A program made the position numbers and the translations under genes. From Calonectria ilicicola (Eukaryota > Ascomycota > Sordariomycetes > Hypocreales > Nectriaceae): a stretch of 64,000 bases of DNA. The stretch's first letter is position 1. Every line of letters begins with the position of its first letter. The stretch lies in the NCBI GenBank assembly GCA_020809705.1, contig CP085827.1, positions 1,674,001-1,738,000 of the forward strand. Reading direction: 5' to 3'. The notes below the pieces were generated by a model. It saw nothing but the letters and a program-made list of their open reading frames with translations. It made no database searches and was not told the origin of the DNA. Shown here piece by piece: positions 35,206-46,992 of this stretch.

Positions 35206-37747
35206 ACTGTATACAGTATTATTGCAATGCTGATCTCTTAGGCCCTCGGAGATGGAATGCTCAGAGCGACAGGCCGCGGAAATGCCATTTTACGGCTCTC
35301 GGTGCCATGTCTTTATACCCCGAGGAACCGTCTGCGGTTCTCAGAAAAGTGCTCTAGAATGTCACATCATCGGCTAACGGACCTGTCTAGGCCATTTTTG
35401 GGTACATCTCCTCCAGAATTAGGCGCAAGAGCCAGGAAAAGACGTGTATGCAAGTTCGCCCTGCCCGAGAAATGCAAGGGATGCGTGGGTAGTCGTGGGG
35501 CAGAACGAATCAATGGGACGCGCAGACGGTACGCCAGCTCTGTATCTGCGCCGAGGGATTGGGCTCCATGATGTGATTTGGTAGGGATCGGTATCGGGTG
35601 TCGGGCGTAGGTCGATTTCAGTGAATGAACAGCTTGTAGGTGTGACGGCTGCGCATTATTGCGTGCTTGAAGTTTGGGCCCGTGTCTGGCGCGTCGGTAA
35701 ACCTACATGGATTCGTCTGCTGGGGCCGTTGGACACTGTCTTGGTCTCGAACAGAGTTCATGCATGGCCTTACTCGGGGAGTACGCGGTTAAAGGTCGCA
35801 GTGTGGGTTAACGGGGAGCAGCCGGAAACCAATCGAGCGGGGAGAATTACCAAGGGGGCTTGCGGGTCGTTGCCACTATTCCCGATGGCGTGGATAGCCG
35901 ATGGCGATATTGCACTTGGACGAGAAATCTGGAACCTTGACGCGTTTTGCGTATCGACTTACGACATTCCTCGCGCAGCCGGCATTCGCAGCCACAGGAC
36001 AGCGAGCAGGCTAACATGACATCTGCGATAAGCCACAAGGAAACACTTCCCCATTGGGATGTTTCACCCCGGGACAATGTATGTCGGTGGATTGACGCCG
36101 TCATGGCACCATTGGCACCAGCAACCTCTGGCGCCCAGACGAGATGTGGGCCCCATACAATAGAGTGCATTGGCTTCCACGATTGCGCCATGGGGCAGTT
36201 GGTGCTCGCCATCGATCTCGCGTGGGGACGGTTAGGGGGGCCTGTTGCAAGTGGGAATAATTACGGGCATCGCGTCGTAGCTGATGAGGTAAATGTATGC
36301 GTGGATTCAGCTGCTGAAAGCACGCAATGGGCCATTGCCATGTCTCAGGGGGTACTATATCCGCCATAACCAACATTCCGCCGCGTAAATGCATATCCGC
36401 ACGTGTTGAACACCGCAAACCTAGGTTTGATAATGATTCAGGCACCAGAACCCTTCTGCCAAGCGACTTAACGCACCGTCCCGTAGAGCCTCACTCTTGG
36501 CCGTCTTGGCCTTCTTGGCCAGTTTGTCCCAAGAGATCTCAAAGTTTGGAGGCGTCTTGGCCTATCTATGCTTTTTTATCTACCCTGTTTTAGCTCAGCG
36601 CCACCCCACACCGTACTGGCCGGATTAGCGGATGTTCGGCTCACCATCCCTGGCGTTATTGCTTGGCAATTCATTGGGGGAGGATTGATATTGAGCAAGA
36701 TTCGCTATAATCTCTGTCTTCTCATATAACTGGCTTGGGTTTTCCCGCCATTCGATGCCCGACCGGGCGGCCTGGCCGGTATGATAACTAACCAGCGTGT
36801 GGCACAGGCAAAAGAAAGCATGGGGGTGTGCAACTGCTCCGGATGTCGAGAATCCAGCCAAAATGGCGAATACGGCGCCGCCATGGTTGATATTACGAAA
36901 TAATCTCTGGATTTTGGTCATTCAATGTCGTCCTTTTGGTGGTTCGGCCTTATTCTACTGTTGGTTGAGGTTCCTATCATCTGGCGCGTTCATCCCACTC
37001 GGAGAATGTCGATAAGTTGAACCTCCCTCATGGGGTCCATATTGCCACTTTTACTACCAGGAAAATACGTGCCAAGAAGAAGACAATTAAGCAGCCATGG
37101 GAAAGAGAAGTAGTGCCTCCAAGGATTCGGCATTTATCCAGAAGGGGATTCGTTAATATCAGCACCGGAGCACAGCTCTGTAGGTGGGACAGCTTTGAAA
37201 GCCCTCCCTGCTCGTTTGTGCGAGAAAAAAAATAGAGTTTACTTAGGCGCACGCATGCTACCCGTAGAGTTTGGACATGATGCTTCTAGAAAATAAGACA
37301 CAAAACATTGTTTTGAGGGTAATAGCAGGAGGATCGCCAAACCAGTTTGAGGGTGACCGGGGAGTTGACCTAGAGAGAAAAGTACAACACGATCCACCCA
37401 AAGAAATTTAAGGTGGGGAGCTTGTATGGGGTCGAAAGTAAGATCGCTGGGATTTTAATGAGAAGCTCAGCAGTAGTTAAATTTAGAAATAATGACTAGG
37501 ATATTGTGAGAAAGCGAAGACTGCCCATTACTTTCTAAAGGGGGAAAGTGGCGGCTGCTTTATTCTTTCACTAACATCAAGCCAGGCTACCCTAAAGATG
37601 TCGCAATCGCGTTTTCCTAATCGAAAGAATATCATTGAAAATAATTAACTGAGAAGTATTTCATATACAGTTTGGTGCTGTGGAATTCAAGCCGATACTT
37701 TTGAATTATCTAATCTTAGAATTTTATAGTTACATCTAATGGAGTGT
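35206..37747. other. 2.5-kb gene-free region
   Basis: No supported gene. Upstream region of the transporter (left) and 3' flank of the aminotransferase (right). It contains a 9-bp tandem TCTTGGCCN repeated three times at 36495-36521. Open frames here overlap on both strands and lack domain character. Confidence 0.5.
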
Positions 37748-39554
37748 TTATTCCCACTTGAATGACTTTCGAATTGCGGTAGCAAGTCGTTGTACTGCCT
37801 TACTCATTTCTTCCTCGCTAGCGCTCGCGTAGGTGATACGGAAGAAAAGTTCTTCCAAGGCCGTCTGGGATTCAGCACGGAACCATGAGCCGCGAGCAGA
37901 TAAAACACCATTTTCAATGGCATGATGGAAGATCTCTTCTTCGATTTCCATTACTGTCCGGCTCTTGTATTCGGGATGCTTTGTGTGGTCAAGCTTTAAC
38001 CAGAGCTGTGGTTTTTGGGTTAGTCGCAATAATTTTTGTATTGGATGCACTGGTCCTTTGGCCAATAGAAATGTTGGGCAATATGGGGGAAGGGAAGTGA
38101 TGTAGAAATAGACTTACAAACATTCCTGCAGCAGGAGGAGTCCAGGTAACAAGGTCCTGAGGAAGGTAGTCCTCACATGCAGCAAGAAGTGCATTTCGCC
38201 TGCTTGTGTATTGTAGTCTCAAATCCATGAGCCATTTTAGGTAACCTTCATGGCCCCAGGCTTCATCAAGCAACTTCCAAAGGACGACTTGAGAGATTCC
38301 GCTCGGCCCTTGATTGGCCACTTCAGCGTGTCGGAGATACCGCTGCACCACCTGCTTACTTGCTGTGATCCATCCCATTCTTGACCCAGGAACAAGAACT
38401 TTTGAAAATGAGTCCATACGCAGAACACGCGCATCAACATCAAGAGTCAAGTACGAGGGAACCAGCCCTGCTAGGAACTCATCAATAGATTCATCTGCAG
38501 GCGCTTCTTGGACATTTCTTCCAGTATATGGCTTCATCTGCAAGAAGTAGTACGGTTCATCCTCAATCACAAAGATGTCGTGTTTCTGGCACATGGCATA
38601 TATTTCACGGCGTCGCTGCAAACTTTGTGTCGCTCCCGAGGGATTCTGTCCTGTTGGAACGGTGTATAGGACATGTGGCTTGCGAGCGCCCCGGGCCTTT
38701 TCGTCCCAAGCACTAAGAACTTCATCCATATGGTCGGGGAGCAGACCTTGTTCATCCATGTTGATGGCAAAGACTTTAATGCCCTGTGGACCTAGGGTCT
38801 CAAGCGCTGTGGCAAATGTAAAGTTTTCAGTGATGATCGAGTCATTTCTGTCTTTGTCACAAAGCAATCGAATAGTTTGTTCAAGGGCACCGGTGCTTCC
38901 GACAGTCTGGCAAACATGCCAATCTGCATATGGGGGGTTGTAGAGCAACTCTGTATGTTCGGTAATCCATCGCATCATCTGCGGGTTTCCCATTGCCTGA
39001 CCGTAATTGAGAGCAATGGAGAGATCATAATCGGAGACTCCGTTTGCAACATCATACTTTCCGACCGTCACTACTTGCGTTGCGTTGATGTCACAAGACT
39101 TCTCTGAGAAGTTTGGTGGGACAGGGACCCGCATAGTCATCTCCGAGATGGGGAAGTACTCGCTGGATGGCAGACCGCCTCCAAGAGAAATGAGGCCTGG
39201 ATTCTTGAGATAACCAGCGGCCTGTTTGAGAATGCAGGGTGGTCGGTCACTTTCATGACTAAAGTGTGCTTGATACAGTGCGTTAGCTAGCGACCAGTTT
39301 ATTCAGGAATCAATACTTACAACTCCAATCCTTTGCTAGAGGCTTATCGGAGCACTATGATTGAAAAGTAAGTTTGAAATCTCGAACGAAAATAATAATA
39401 GACTTACGGGTTCTTTGAACATGTCACTGTCCGAGACTGCTGAGATACCCTTGCTCATATTACAAGCTTTCGCTCGTCTTTGCTTGAACTGCTCCAAAGT
39501 GGACTTGACATTATAAATGCCTCCATTCGCTGTTGTTGTGGTAGCGTGAACCAT
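37748..39554 (-). CDS. Aromatic amino acid aminotransferase (Aro8/KAT II type, fold-type I PLP)
   Basis: Four exons on the minus strand (39554-39408, 39354-39321, 39268-38118, 38005-37748) give 529 residues, like yeast Aro8/Aro9 (about 500). The tiny 34-nt exon 2 is needed to link the leader to WSSHFSHESDRP. Hallmarks are LISLGGGLPSSEYFP, the substrate-side TVGSTGALEQ, YTVPTGQNPSGA, EDEPYYFLQ, and the Schiff-base Lys at about 350 in DSFSKVLVPGSRMGW. It transfers the amino group of Trp, Phe, Tyr, kynurenine or 2-aminoadipate to a 2-oxoacid and is cytosolic. Next to a 2-oxoacid decarboxylase-type gene, indole-3-pyruvate or phenylpyruvate formation is the natural guess. A role in kynurenine transamination is an alternative given the IDO-like neighbour. 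Confidence 0.92.
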
Positions 39555-40674
39555 GGTGTTTGATGTATAGGATTGAATACAAAGTTAGATGGGTGATTTT
39601 GCTTGAATATTGCAGCCTCGATGTTTCCTTCAGAACTCAGCTTGCGCTTGAATTAGAAACAAAAGAGGAACAGATTGATTTGGGTGATATTTGAATGAGA
39701 TAAAGAACCTCCTCCTATATCGCTTGGTCCTTTTTGGAAATATCCACACCACGTACAATATATTCCTTATCTCACACATTGCACCATGTGGGACTTGTTT
39801 GTGGCAACGCAAGGCGCCTTCAGGGCGTGGTGGGGCATCTACTAAGGCAATGACACTTGGCCGACAAAAACACGACACGACGAAGACAGGCCTAGGATGC
39901 TCGGTAATTACCTAATTATTTGGTCTCGTGGACTAACATTGACGAGATGGAAAGGTTGCCTCCAAATTAGGATGGTGGTTGTAAAATACGGTAATGGTAG
40001 GTAAAAGGTTTGGTGGACGGTAACATTGAGATTCACGTGATGGGTTACATCTATGGTAGAATTTTTCAATTCAAATTTATTACATATACCTGATGTGCTA
40101 TGGAAGAAGGCGAAGGTATCAGAATCGAGGCCGCTATCGGTGCATCGGTAAACAGAGCCGACACAGGCAATGTTCAAAGCGGTCAATGCGTCCCGAGAAC
40201 TCATGTGTTTTGACGCTATCTCACTCAAAATCTAAGTTAGGGACTCACCGCAAGCAAATCGTCTTAGATAATTGGCAGATGACTCGTACGCCAATGCAAA
40301 CTAGCTGGAAGAAATGTCTTACTAAGGACTAAAATGGTTTAGTATAAGGCGCGCTCCTGCATATACTCCACCTCTCGATAAGCTCTTGAGGTCAGCCGAA
40401 CAGCGAATTGTTCGCGCCACACGTCGGAGTGTCTGATATTTCCAATGTGATCACGAGTCAATTGAAATGCATTATGAATTGTTTTGCTTTTAATTGGTAG
40501 GACTAAACTAGGTGGTAAAAACATTGTAGAACCTCCATGGGCCTCGATGTTCATCGAAACCTTATTCCCAAATTAGCAAAAAATCATCAACACCGGCCGA
40601 GTTCAACAATAATACACTTCATTGTCAGAATGAAATGAATTGGGGATAAAGCTGATGCCGAATTTATTACTGTA
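39555..40674. other. Intergenic region, aminotransferase upstream
   Basis: No gene supported between the aminotransferase start and the C2H2 gene's 3' end. Short frames only. Confidence 0.5.
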
Positions 40675-42406
40675 TTATTGAGGAACATGATCCCTGCGAA
40701 ATTCGGATAGCCATTGATCATTGTCTGCTATAGTTTGTTCCCAGCTGTCGTGGTCATCTCCAAACATCAATCTTCGAGATTCATTTTGGAACATTTCATC
40801 TGTAGGGAAAATCCCATTTGAAATGCTATTTTGTGCAAACCGCCCCAGGTGAAATGTCAAAAATCTGGCATATGACGTGGCGGCTAGCTCGAATTTTGGC
40901 GTGGCCACTGCGGTGCCTCCCCCTGTTTCTGTAGGGGCAGATTCGGGGTTTTCTTGATTTCGTTCAAACATTTGAGATAGATGATCGACAGTCCGTGGAT
41001 CAGTTGCACTGAAAGGGACTAGACTTTTGGCCTCAAAGGCCAAGAGGTAGGGAGGGAGTGAATTTTTGAGAAGGGCAGCGATGGATGGTTCAAAGCAATG
41101 ATCCCCCTCCCAGTCATTCATAGTCAGTCCGGAGCGGAAGTGAGTTGCAAGATGATCAGCGCGTTCCTGCCATGAAGAGAGCCTCTGATCACAAAATCCG
41201 CAGCGGGAAACAACCAACGGCGGCTCAATCTTCCAATCGTCAATAACGGGGAGAGTTGAGAGGGCATGAAAGCCCCGTAGGTGCTGTATTAAATGATCTT
41301 TGCGTCCGAATGTATGGGCTCCCGTGTCGTTATGACAAGCAGAGTGCTTGTGTAGCTCCAAATGTTCAGCCGTCGGATCCAAGATACTGCAGTAGGCACA
41401 ATGGCTCCTCCCTGTTGCAGGAGATACTACAGTTCCTCCAAAAGGAGCGCAAACCCACTGATCCAGATTTAGATGGAGTGACTTTTCGTGTCTTGTCCAA
41501 TCGTGCTTCTTCCTAAAGGTGTCTGTGCAGAAAGTACAATGAAACCTCCGAGTCTCTGTTTGGCGTGTGAAATCGCTCTGTCTTTTTCGAACTCGACTCG
41601 AGGAGCTGGTGGTATTATTGTGGAAGCTGCTTGATTTTGATCGCACAGATGTATTTGAGTTGATCGAACTTGTAGAGCTGGCTCGGCTCTGAAAACTTCT
41701 CACTGACGCCGGTCTCCTACTTGAGATTGACGTCATTCCGCCGCTGTCAGGAGTCCCCTGCAAGGCATCAAATATATCCGAAAGAGATGCGGCCTCTGTT
41801 TCTGGAGGGCTTTCTCGCCATCTTTGCATTGGATCCATATCGCTACTACTAAGGGACAAAGAAGGAGCTGAGATGGGTCTTCCCCTAATTCTTGTCCCAC
41901 GAAATGGCGCTGGGCTTGGGTTTCTGTTTTTCAACCTGCGGGAGCTTGACGGTTGCGAGGAGTGGCTGAAGGGTTGCGAAGCTGGTGAGATCTGATTATT
42001 TGGTTGCCAGCTGGGGATGCTTGTGGTGTGGCTGAATGCTTGAGAACCTGCTATGTCAAAAGCGGCAATGCCCTGGTCAAAATTATTCCCAAAGGATGAA
42101 GATCGGTCATGCAAGCCACCAATACTGGTGGGCTCTAGCCCCTGTTCGGAGGTAGATGCAAAGCCGAAGAGGTTGTCTGCAGTAGTTGTATGATAAGTTG
42201 GGTCCCAGGAGCCTAGGAGCGTGCCATTCTGATGGCCATTTTCTACGTCCAATGATACTGCTAGAGAATCTTGTGTCTCATTAAGGGCTACACGGTTTCC
42301 GGAATTTAGTTAAATTCCCTAAAATTTCCGAAGTTTTTGTTGCACACTCACCATCTCCGTAAACTCCAGCAGGATTGGTTAACGAGGCCGGTAGGTGAGG
42401 ATACAT
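40675..42406 (-). CDS. C2H2 zinc-finger transcription factor (fungal, cluster-type)
   Basis: Two exons on the minus strand (42406-42352, 42287-40675) give 555 residues. The start is an ATG in a 5' exon (MYPHLPASLTNP), joined over a 64-nt intron with a GTGAGT donor; the second exon alone has no ATG near its 5' end. The N-terminal 200 residues are Ser/Thr-rich and disordered, with an RKRQSDF basic patch. A C2H2 finger follows (FHCTFCTDTFRKKHDWTRHEKSLH). A Cys/His-rich block comes next (CAYCSILDPTAEHLELHKHSACH, then RKDHLIQHLRGFH, then CGFCDQRLSSWQERADHLATHF), as seen in many fungal factors next to secondary-metabolite genes. A conserved-looking acidic C-terminus ends the protein. It is divergent from the decarboxylase gene and sits between the enzymes, so it may regulate the cluster; this is context only. 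Confidence 0.85.
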
Positions 42407-43416
42407 GATTAATGTGTACTTCGTCTACCTCAAATTCTGAAGATGAAGAAGTCAGAAGCCATCCGCCCTGGATGAGTAAACTAAAGGTGAGCGGATGGTG
42501 GACCCATCATTGTCGGAGAAATAAAGGACCGATTCTTAGTCGATGCCGTTATCGCTCGGGCAACTTCGTGAACCACATGACCAATTTCCCGATGGTTAGT
42601 GGTTTTTAGAGATAGTTATTCCCATTGCTTTATAACTATCAGGATTCAAATTTGGGATCAAAGTGGACCTTTTTTTTTCCTTTTCAACTATTGATACCAC
42701 ATTTCCATGACCAAAGATGCGAGATTTATGCTAGGGCGTGAGACGATGAATCTATCACTACCGAACCTCCAAGAGACTCCAGAATGAATAATATGCACCC
42801 AGATACCCGTGGTCAAATGAAGTTACAGGATAGGACAGTTGTTAGTGGGAAACGCAGGCTTAAAGCCTTAGACTGCATCACGCCCCTCGTCTTCCGAGAC
42901 ATGATACCAGCAGCGTGCTTCGGATATTTCCGTATCTATTTGACGCGCAATGCATAATATCAAACGAACCCCGGAACCAAAATTCGAGCTCAACGGCAGA
43001 AGCGAAGGTGGTTGGTGAGGTGTGGGTGGATCAAGGCGCAAAGGCGCAAAGGCGCAGCGCGAAACCAGCGGAAGGGTTGCACGGAGACATCCCCACATGA
43101 AACCCAAGGTTGCCGATTCTCGGCTAAAGTGACCCAGAGACTGCAATCCAAACCGGAACAAGGAAAATAGGCCAAAAACGACCATGATCATGCAAATGGA
43201 AAGCTCACAGGAAACTGAAGCATGCGGGGTAATTCGAGGCTTTCACTCGGCTTGGACTATCAGCTGAAGATGAATGCTTGTGATTTTTGCTTGAATGGTG
43301 TTCCATATCTTAGTCGCTATCGTTATAAAAGATGAAGCCAGAACATCTCAGGAGTCTCTAAGAAAACAGTGTCCATATCCCAATTAGAAACATTTCCATC
43401 CGTTATTCCCATAAAA
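42407..43416. promoter_or_regulatory. Divergent promoter region, C2H2 factor / decarboxylase
   Basis: About 1 kb between the two divergent start codons. It holds three tandem copies of an 8-mer AAAGGCGC (43033-43055) and a TATA box TATAAAA at 43324-43330, about 90 bp before the decarboxylase ATG. A shared bidirectional control region is plausible. Confidence 0.55.
43324..43330 (+). promoter_or_regulatory. TATA box of the decarboxylase gene
   Basis: TATAAAA about 87-93 bp upstream of the ATG at 43417. A strong TATA box is common for inducible fungal genes. Confidence 0.55.
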
Positions 43417-45159
43417 ATGTCGTCTACTATGAAAGTTGCCCAATATCTCTTCAATCGCCTCACACAGCTTGGTGTGGGTGCGATCCATGGTGTCCCAGGA
43501 GACTATAACCTTACTCTGCTGGACAATATTGAGCCCTCGGGACTCCAGTGGATTGGAAACGCAAACGAACTTAATGCGGGATACGCAGCCGATGGCTATG
43601 CTCGTGTTAAAGGAATCGGTGCTCTCATTACCACATTTGGAGTTGGTGAACTATCGGCCATTAACGCCATCGCCGGGGCATACGCAGAGCGGGTTCCGAT
43701 AGTACATATCGTTGGTGTTCCCTGGCGCTCTTATCAAGATTCTCGCCGTCTTACTCATCACACCTTCAATGATGGAGAATTCGGTCACTTTGCCAAGATG
43801 TACCGTCACGTCACAGTCTGCCAAGCCAAACTCTGGGATCCACGGTCCATCCCCGACCAGATCGATTGGACGTTGCGTCAATGTCTCCTCCATAGTCGAC
43901 CGGTCTACATTCAAATTCCCGTAGACATAATTGATGTCCAAGTCCTTGCTGGGGGTCTCCAAGCCAAGTTAGAGATACCAGACAATCAAATACCGCTTGA
44001 AAGTGGCGTTACGGTAGGTATTCTCAATAAAATCAAAGCAGCTAAGCAGCCCATTATTTTGGTCGATGGCGAGATCAAAGCATTCAGAATGGTTGAAGAA
44101 GTGAGAGCGTTTGTCGCATCATCCGGGTGGCCAACTTGGACAACAGCTTTTGGGAAAAGTCTGATTGATGAGGCTCTGCCAAACTTTCATGGGATTTACC
44201 GAGGAAGTTACGACTCTCAGGAGGTTCAAAAATTCATACAGGAAGCAGATCTTATTTTCTGTTTCGGTCCTCACTTCAGTTCTACAAATAGCTTCTTGTT
44301 CTCAAGTGTCCCTGACACCACTTCGAAAAATACTGTCCTGTTCACCGGCACTGAGGTCAAATTTGGCGATGAAGTGATTCGGGATGTGCCAATAAGGGAG
44401 CTTCTGAAGCAGCTTACAAATGAGTTCAAGGTCTCCGGAGTGAGGACATACCAAAATTATCCCTCACTTCCAAAGGATAGCCTGCTGTCCTTTTCTGCCG
44501 TCTCTGGAGGCGGAAAGATTACACAAAAGAACCTCTGGCGCATCTTGGGAAACTTTCTCCGACCTGGAGATATTCTTCTCGGGGAAACTGGCACTGCTGG
44601 GTACGGCGTGCGGGATATTCGTTTGCCAACTAACGTCCAACTCTTCAACCCAGTTACGTGGCTTTCCATTGGCTATATGCTCCCAGCAAGCCAGGGCGCC
44701 GCTCTTGCCCAAAGGCACCTGATGGAATCTTCTGAGTACCACGGAATCAAAGATGCCCGAACTGTGCTCCTCATTGGCGATGGTAGTTTCCAAATGACTG
44801 CTCAAGAGCTATCAACTATCATCCGGTACAATCTCAATGTCGTTGTTTTCCTTATTAATAACGACGGGTATACAATCGAGAGGTGTATTCACGGCGAGAA
44901 CCAGGGATACAATGACGTGGCGTCATGGAGATATTTGGAGGCTCCTCGATTTTTTGGTGCACCTGAAGACTCATTTGTTGAGTCAGTTAGAACATGGAGT
45001 CAACTAGAAAATGTGCTCATAAATGATAAACTGGTCAACGGTACGGGCTTGAGGATGGTGGAGATAATATTGGAGAGGGACGATGCTCCAGATGGACCAC
45101 TAGTGCAATACCTGGAAAAGCAGCGAGGCAGAAAAGAGGTTATCAAAGGGCGCCTTTAA
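43417..45159 (+). CDS. Pyruvate/2-oxoacid decarboxylase-type ThDP enzyme
   Basis: Intron-less, 580 residues. The ATG at 43417 (MSSTMKVAQYLF) is preferred over the upstream GTG-initiated frame. Decarboxylates 2-oxoacids to aldehydes using thiamine diphosphate and Mg. Catalytic residues align with yeast Pdc1 nearly by number: Asp29 in VPGDYN, Glu51 in NANELNAGYA, His114-His115 in RLTHHTFNDG and the Glu in NNDGYTIER. The ThDP motif runs from GDGSFQMTAQEL to the NN of FLINNDGY. After this the sequence HGENQGYNDVASWRYLEA PRFFGA belongs to a fungal side lineage rather than canonical Pdc1. It could take pyruvate, phenylpyruvate (Aro10-like) or indole-3-pyruvate. The neighbouring aromatic aminotransferase favours an aromatic 2-oxoacid, which is inference. 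Confidence 0.93.
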   Translation: MSSTMKVAQYLFNRLTQLGVGAIHGVPGDYNLTLLDNIEPSGLQWIGNANELNAGYAADGYARVKGIGALITTFGVGELSAINAIAGAYAERVPIVHIVGVPWRSYQDSRRLTHHTFNDGEFGHFAKMYRHVTVCQAKLWDPRSIPDQIDWTLRQCLLHSRPVYIQIPVDIIDVQVLAGGLQAKLEIPDNQIPLESGVTVGILNKIKAAKQPIILVDGEIKAFRMVEEVRAFVASSGWPTWTTAFGKSLIDEALPNFHGIYRGSYDSQEVQKFIQEADLIFCFGPHFSSTNSFLFSSVPDTTSKNTVLFTGTEVKFGDEVIRDVPIRELLKQLTNEFKVSGVRTYQNYPSLPKDSLLSFSAVSGGGKITQKNLWRILGNFLRPGDILLGETGTAGYGVRDIRLPTNVQLFNPVTWLSIGYMLPASQGAALAQRHLMESSEYHGIKDARTVLLIGDGSFQMTAQELSTIIRYNLNVVVFLINNDGYTIERCIHGENQGYNDVASWRYLEAPRFFGAPEDSFVESVRTWSQLENVLINDKLVNGTGLRMVEIILERDDAPDGPLVQYLEKQRGRKEVIKGRL

Positions 45160-45580
45160 TTTGCAACACTATTTGCGTCTTGGCGTAAACTTTTATCACA
45201 TTAAAGAATCAGAAGCCTCTTGCTTGAAGGGATCTATGCTTTACTCATCAATGTCTCCTGCATTGGGAGAACACAAGATGATGTACTAGTCGATTGCCAC
45301 TTAGCCACACACTGGTTTTATTTCCAGCAATTATTTCAGAGCTTTCCATTGGGAGTATTGGGATTATCATTACTCCTATTCTTCTATTCGTAACCTAATG
45401 TGCATCATTTCAAAGTCCGTTCACTCTAGTTTGTTTCTAGCTTGATTGATCATTCGCAATAATCCTACAGCATGTTAGTATATGGATTGAAAATCACCAC
45501 AACAGGTGTTTTATAAATGAAATTTCATCCTTCAAACACCTCATTGGATGTACTTCTTAACCAATAGTGTTATTCATCAC
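45160..45580. other. Convergent 3' intergenic region
   Basis: No gene seen between the stops of the decarboxylase and the secreted Thr-rich protein genes. Confidence 0.5.
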
Positions 45581-46992
45581 TTACATTCCAAGACAGGGCC
45601 CGATGTAGTAGTCTTTCGGATCGCTTGTAAGACCGCTCGTATCAACATTTAGGAGACCCATCGGACACATGCTGCTATCGGAAGCACACATAAATGTTTG
45701 TGAGCTATCCTTAGGGCGATATCTGACACAAGTTCCGTCGGAAGCCCCATGGGTATAATAGACGCAATTTGCTTCCGACAGGCATCTCTTGCAGCAGGTT
45801 TTTAGGTCAAGATTGAATGAGGTACTCGTGAGCAAGGAAGGGCCACCCAGCTTCCCTGTACGATGCGACAGGCTTATTCCGATATCGGTACAGGGATCCT
45901 CTGTCACAGTAGCATCAGGACCGACAGCGGTGGTAGTAATAGAAGTGCTGATAGTAGTGGTGTCTGTTTTCGTGGAGGTTTCAATCTTTTGGCTGATGAC
46001 GGTGGTCAAACTGTTCGTTGTCTGTGTTTTAGTTTGGGTAGCCGTTACTGTGGTCTTGGGAGCGTAGATAATTGTGCCAGCATTCTTCGTGACCGTGACA
46101 GTGCGTGTAATTTTGGGAGCTGTTCCAACAGTCTTGTAGACGGTTTGGGTTCGTAAAGGTTTTGTGATAGTGATTGTCTTCGTGGACTTGCATTTTGTAG
46201 TGGTGGCGGTAAGAAAGCAGGCTGTGAATGTATATTAATGAAACGATCAGAGTGTAACCAATCCGGAGGGAAACATACAACACTCGGCAGGGAGAATATT
46301 AGAATCGCGTCTGACATCATTGTTGCGCTTACGTCCCTCCGCCACGCAATTAGGCCACATAAAAGGTATAGTAGTGGTAGCTACGGTAGTTTCAGTGCTA
46401 CAAGATGTCAGTACGCTTTTAGTGGCATGGTTAGACTGATAGGCTCTACCCACCTAACATCAGTGGTCAATACAGTGGTCAGTGTAGTTGAAGTAGTGGT
46501 TGACGTAGATATAGATGTTGTGGTGCTGACAACAGTAGTCGTCCTGTCAACGGTTGTGGTTGTTGTTATGGTAGCGGTCGGCAGGGTCACCCTAGCTAGA
46601 CTGTTAGATGAATCGGAATAATAGGTAGTATAATACTTACGGCTTCCCAGCATTCGTAATTGTATTTTCAACCTTGACAGTAACAGCCGGGGGGTTCGTA
46701 TTTATCGTCACTGTGGTGGTAGGTTGAACTGTACGCGTAGTGGTGGCGTCCTTGAAAACCTGGCAGGTTGGGATTTGAATACGCTTGGCGGCTGTGAATT
46801 CAAGAATCGTGGTTAGGAGTTTTCCATGCCTATCACTCAAAGAAATCACATACCAACAAGATCACGACATTGCCACGCGCGACCTTGGGAAACATATTTG
46901 CATGATGCTGAAGGGGCCTTGCAAATGGCAGGGGAGGAAATGGCGGAAGCCGTCCCTGTGAGGAGGAGAGTGAGCGACGACCCAAACTTCAT
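45581..46992 (-). CDS. Secreted Thr-rich protein with C-terminal PAN/Apple-like cysteine domain
   Basis: Five exons on the minus strand (46992-46854, 46791-46641, 46600-46454, 46397-46279, 46221-45581) give 398 residues. Intron 2 is only 40 nt, near the lower limit. The N-terminus is a signal peptide (MKFGSSLTLLLTGTASA). A cysteine-containing segment and Thr-rich repeats follow, such as TTTTTVDRTTTVV, TSISTSTTTSTTLTT and TVTVTKNAGTIIYAPK, a likely O-mannosylated stalk. The last 120 residues hold eight cysteines in a pattern like fungal PAN/Apple modules (CCKRCLSEANCVYYTHG). No GPI-anchor tail is obvious. Probably extracellular or cell-wall associated, perhaps carbohydrate or protein binding. 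Its place in a metabolic cluster is unexplained. Confidence 0.75.

Noticed and set aside
36640..36940. Short frames near a CGGCC-rich stretch as a possible small gene
   Set aside because: Overlapping frames on both strands, no homology signal, no splice or TATA context.
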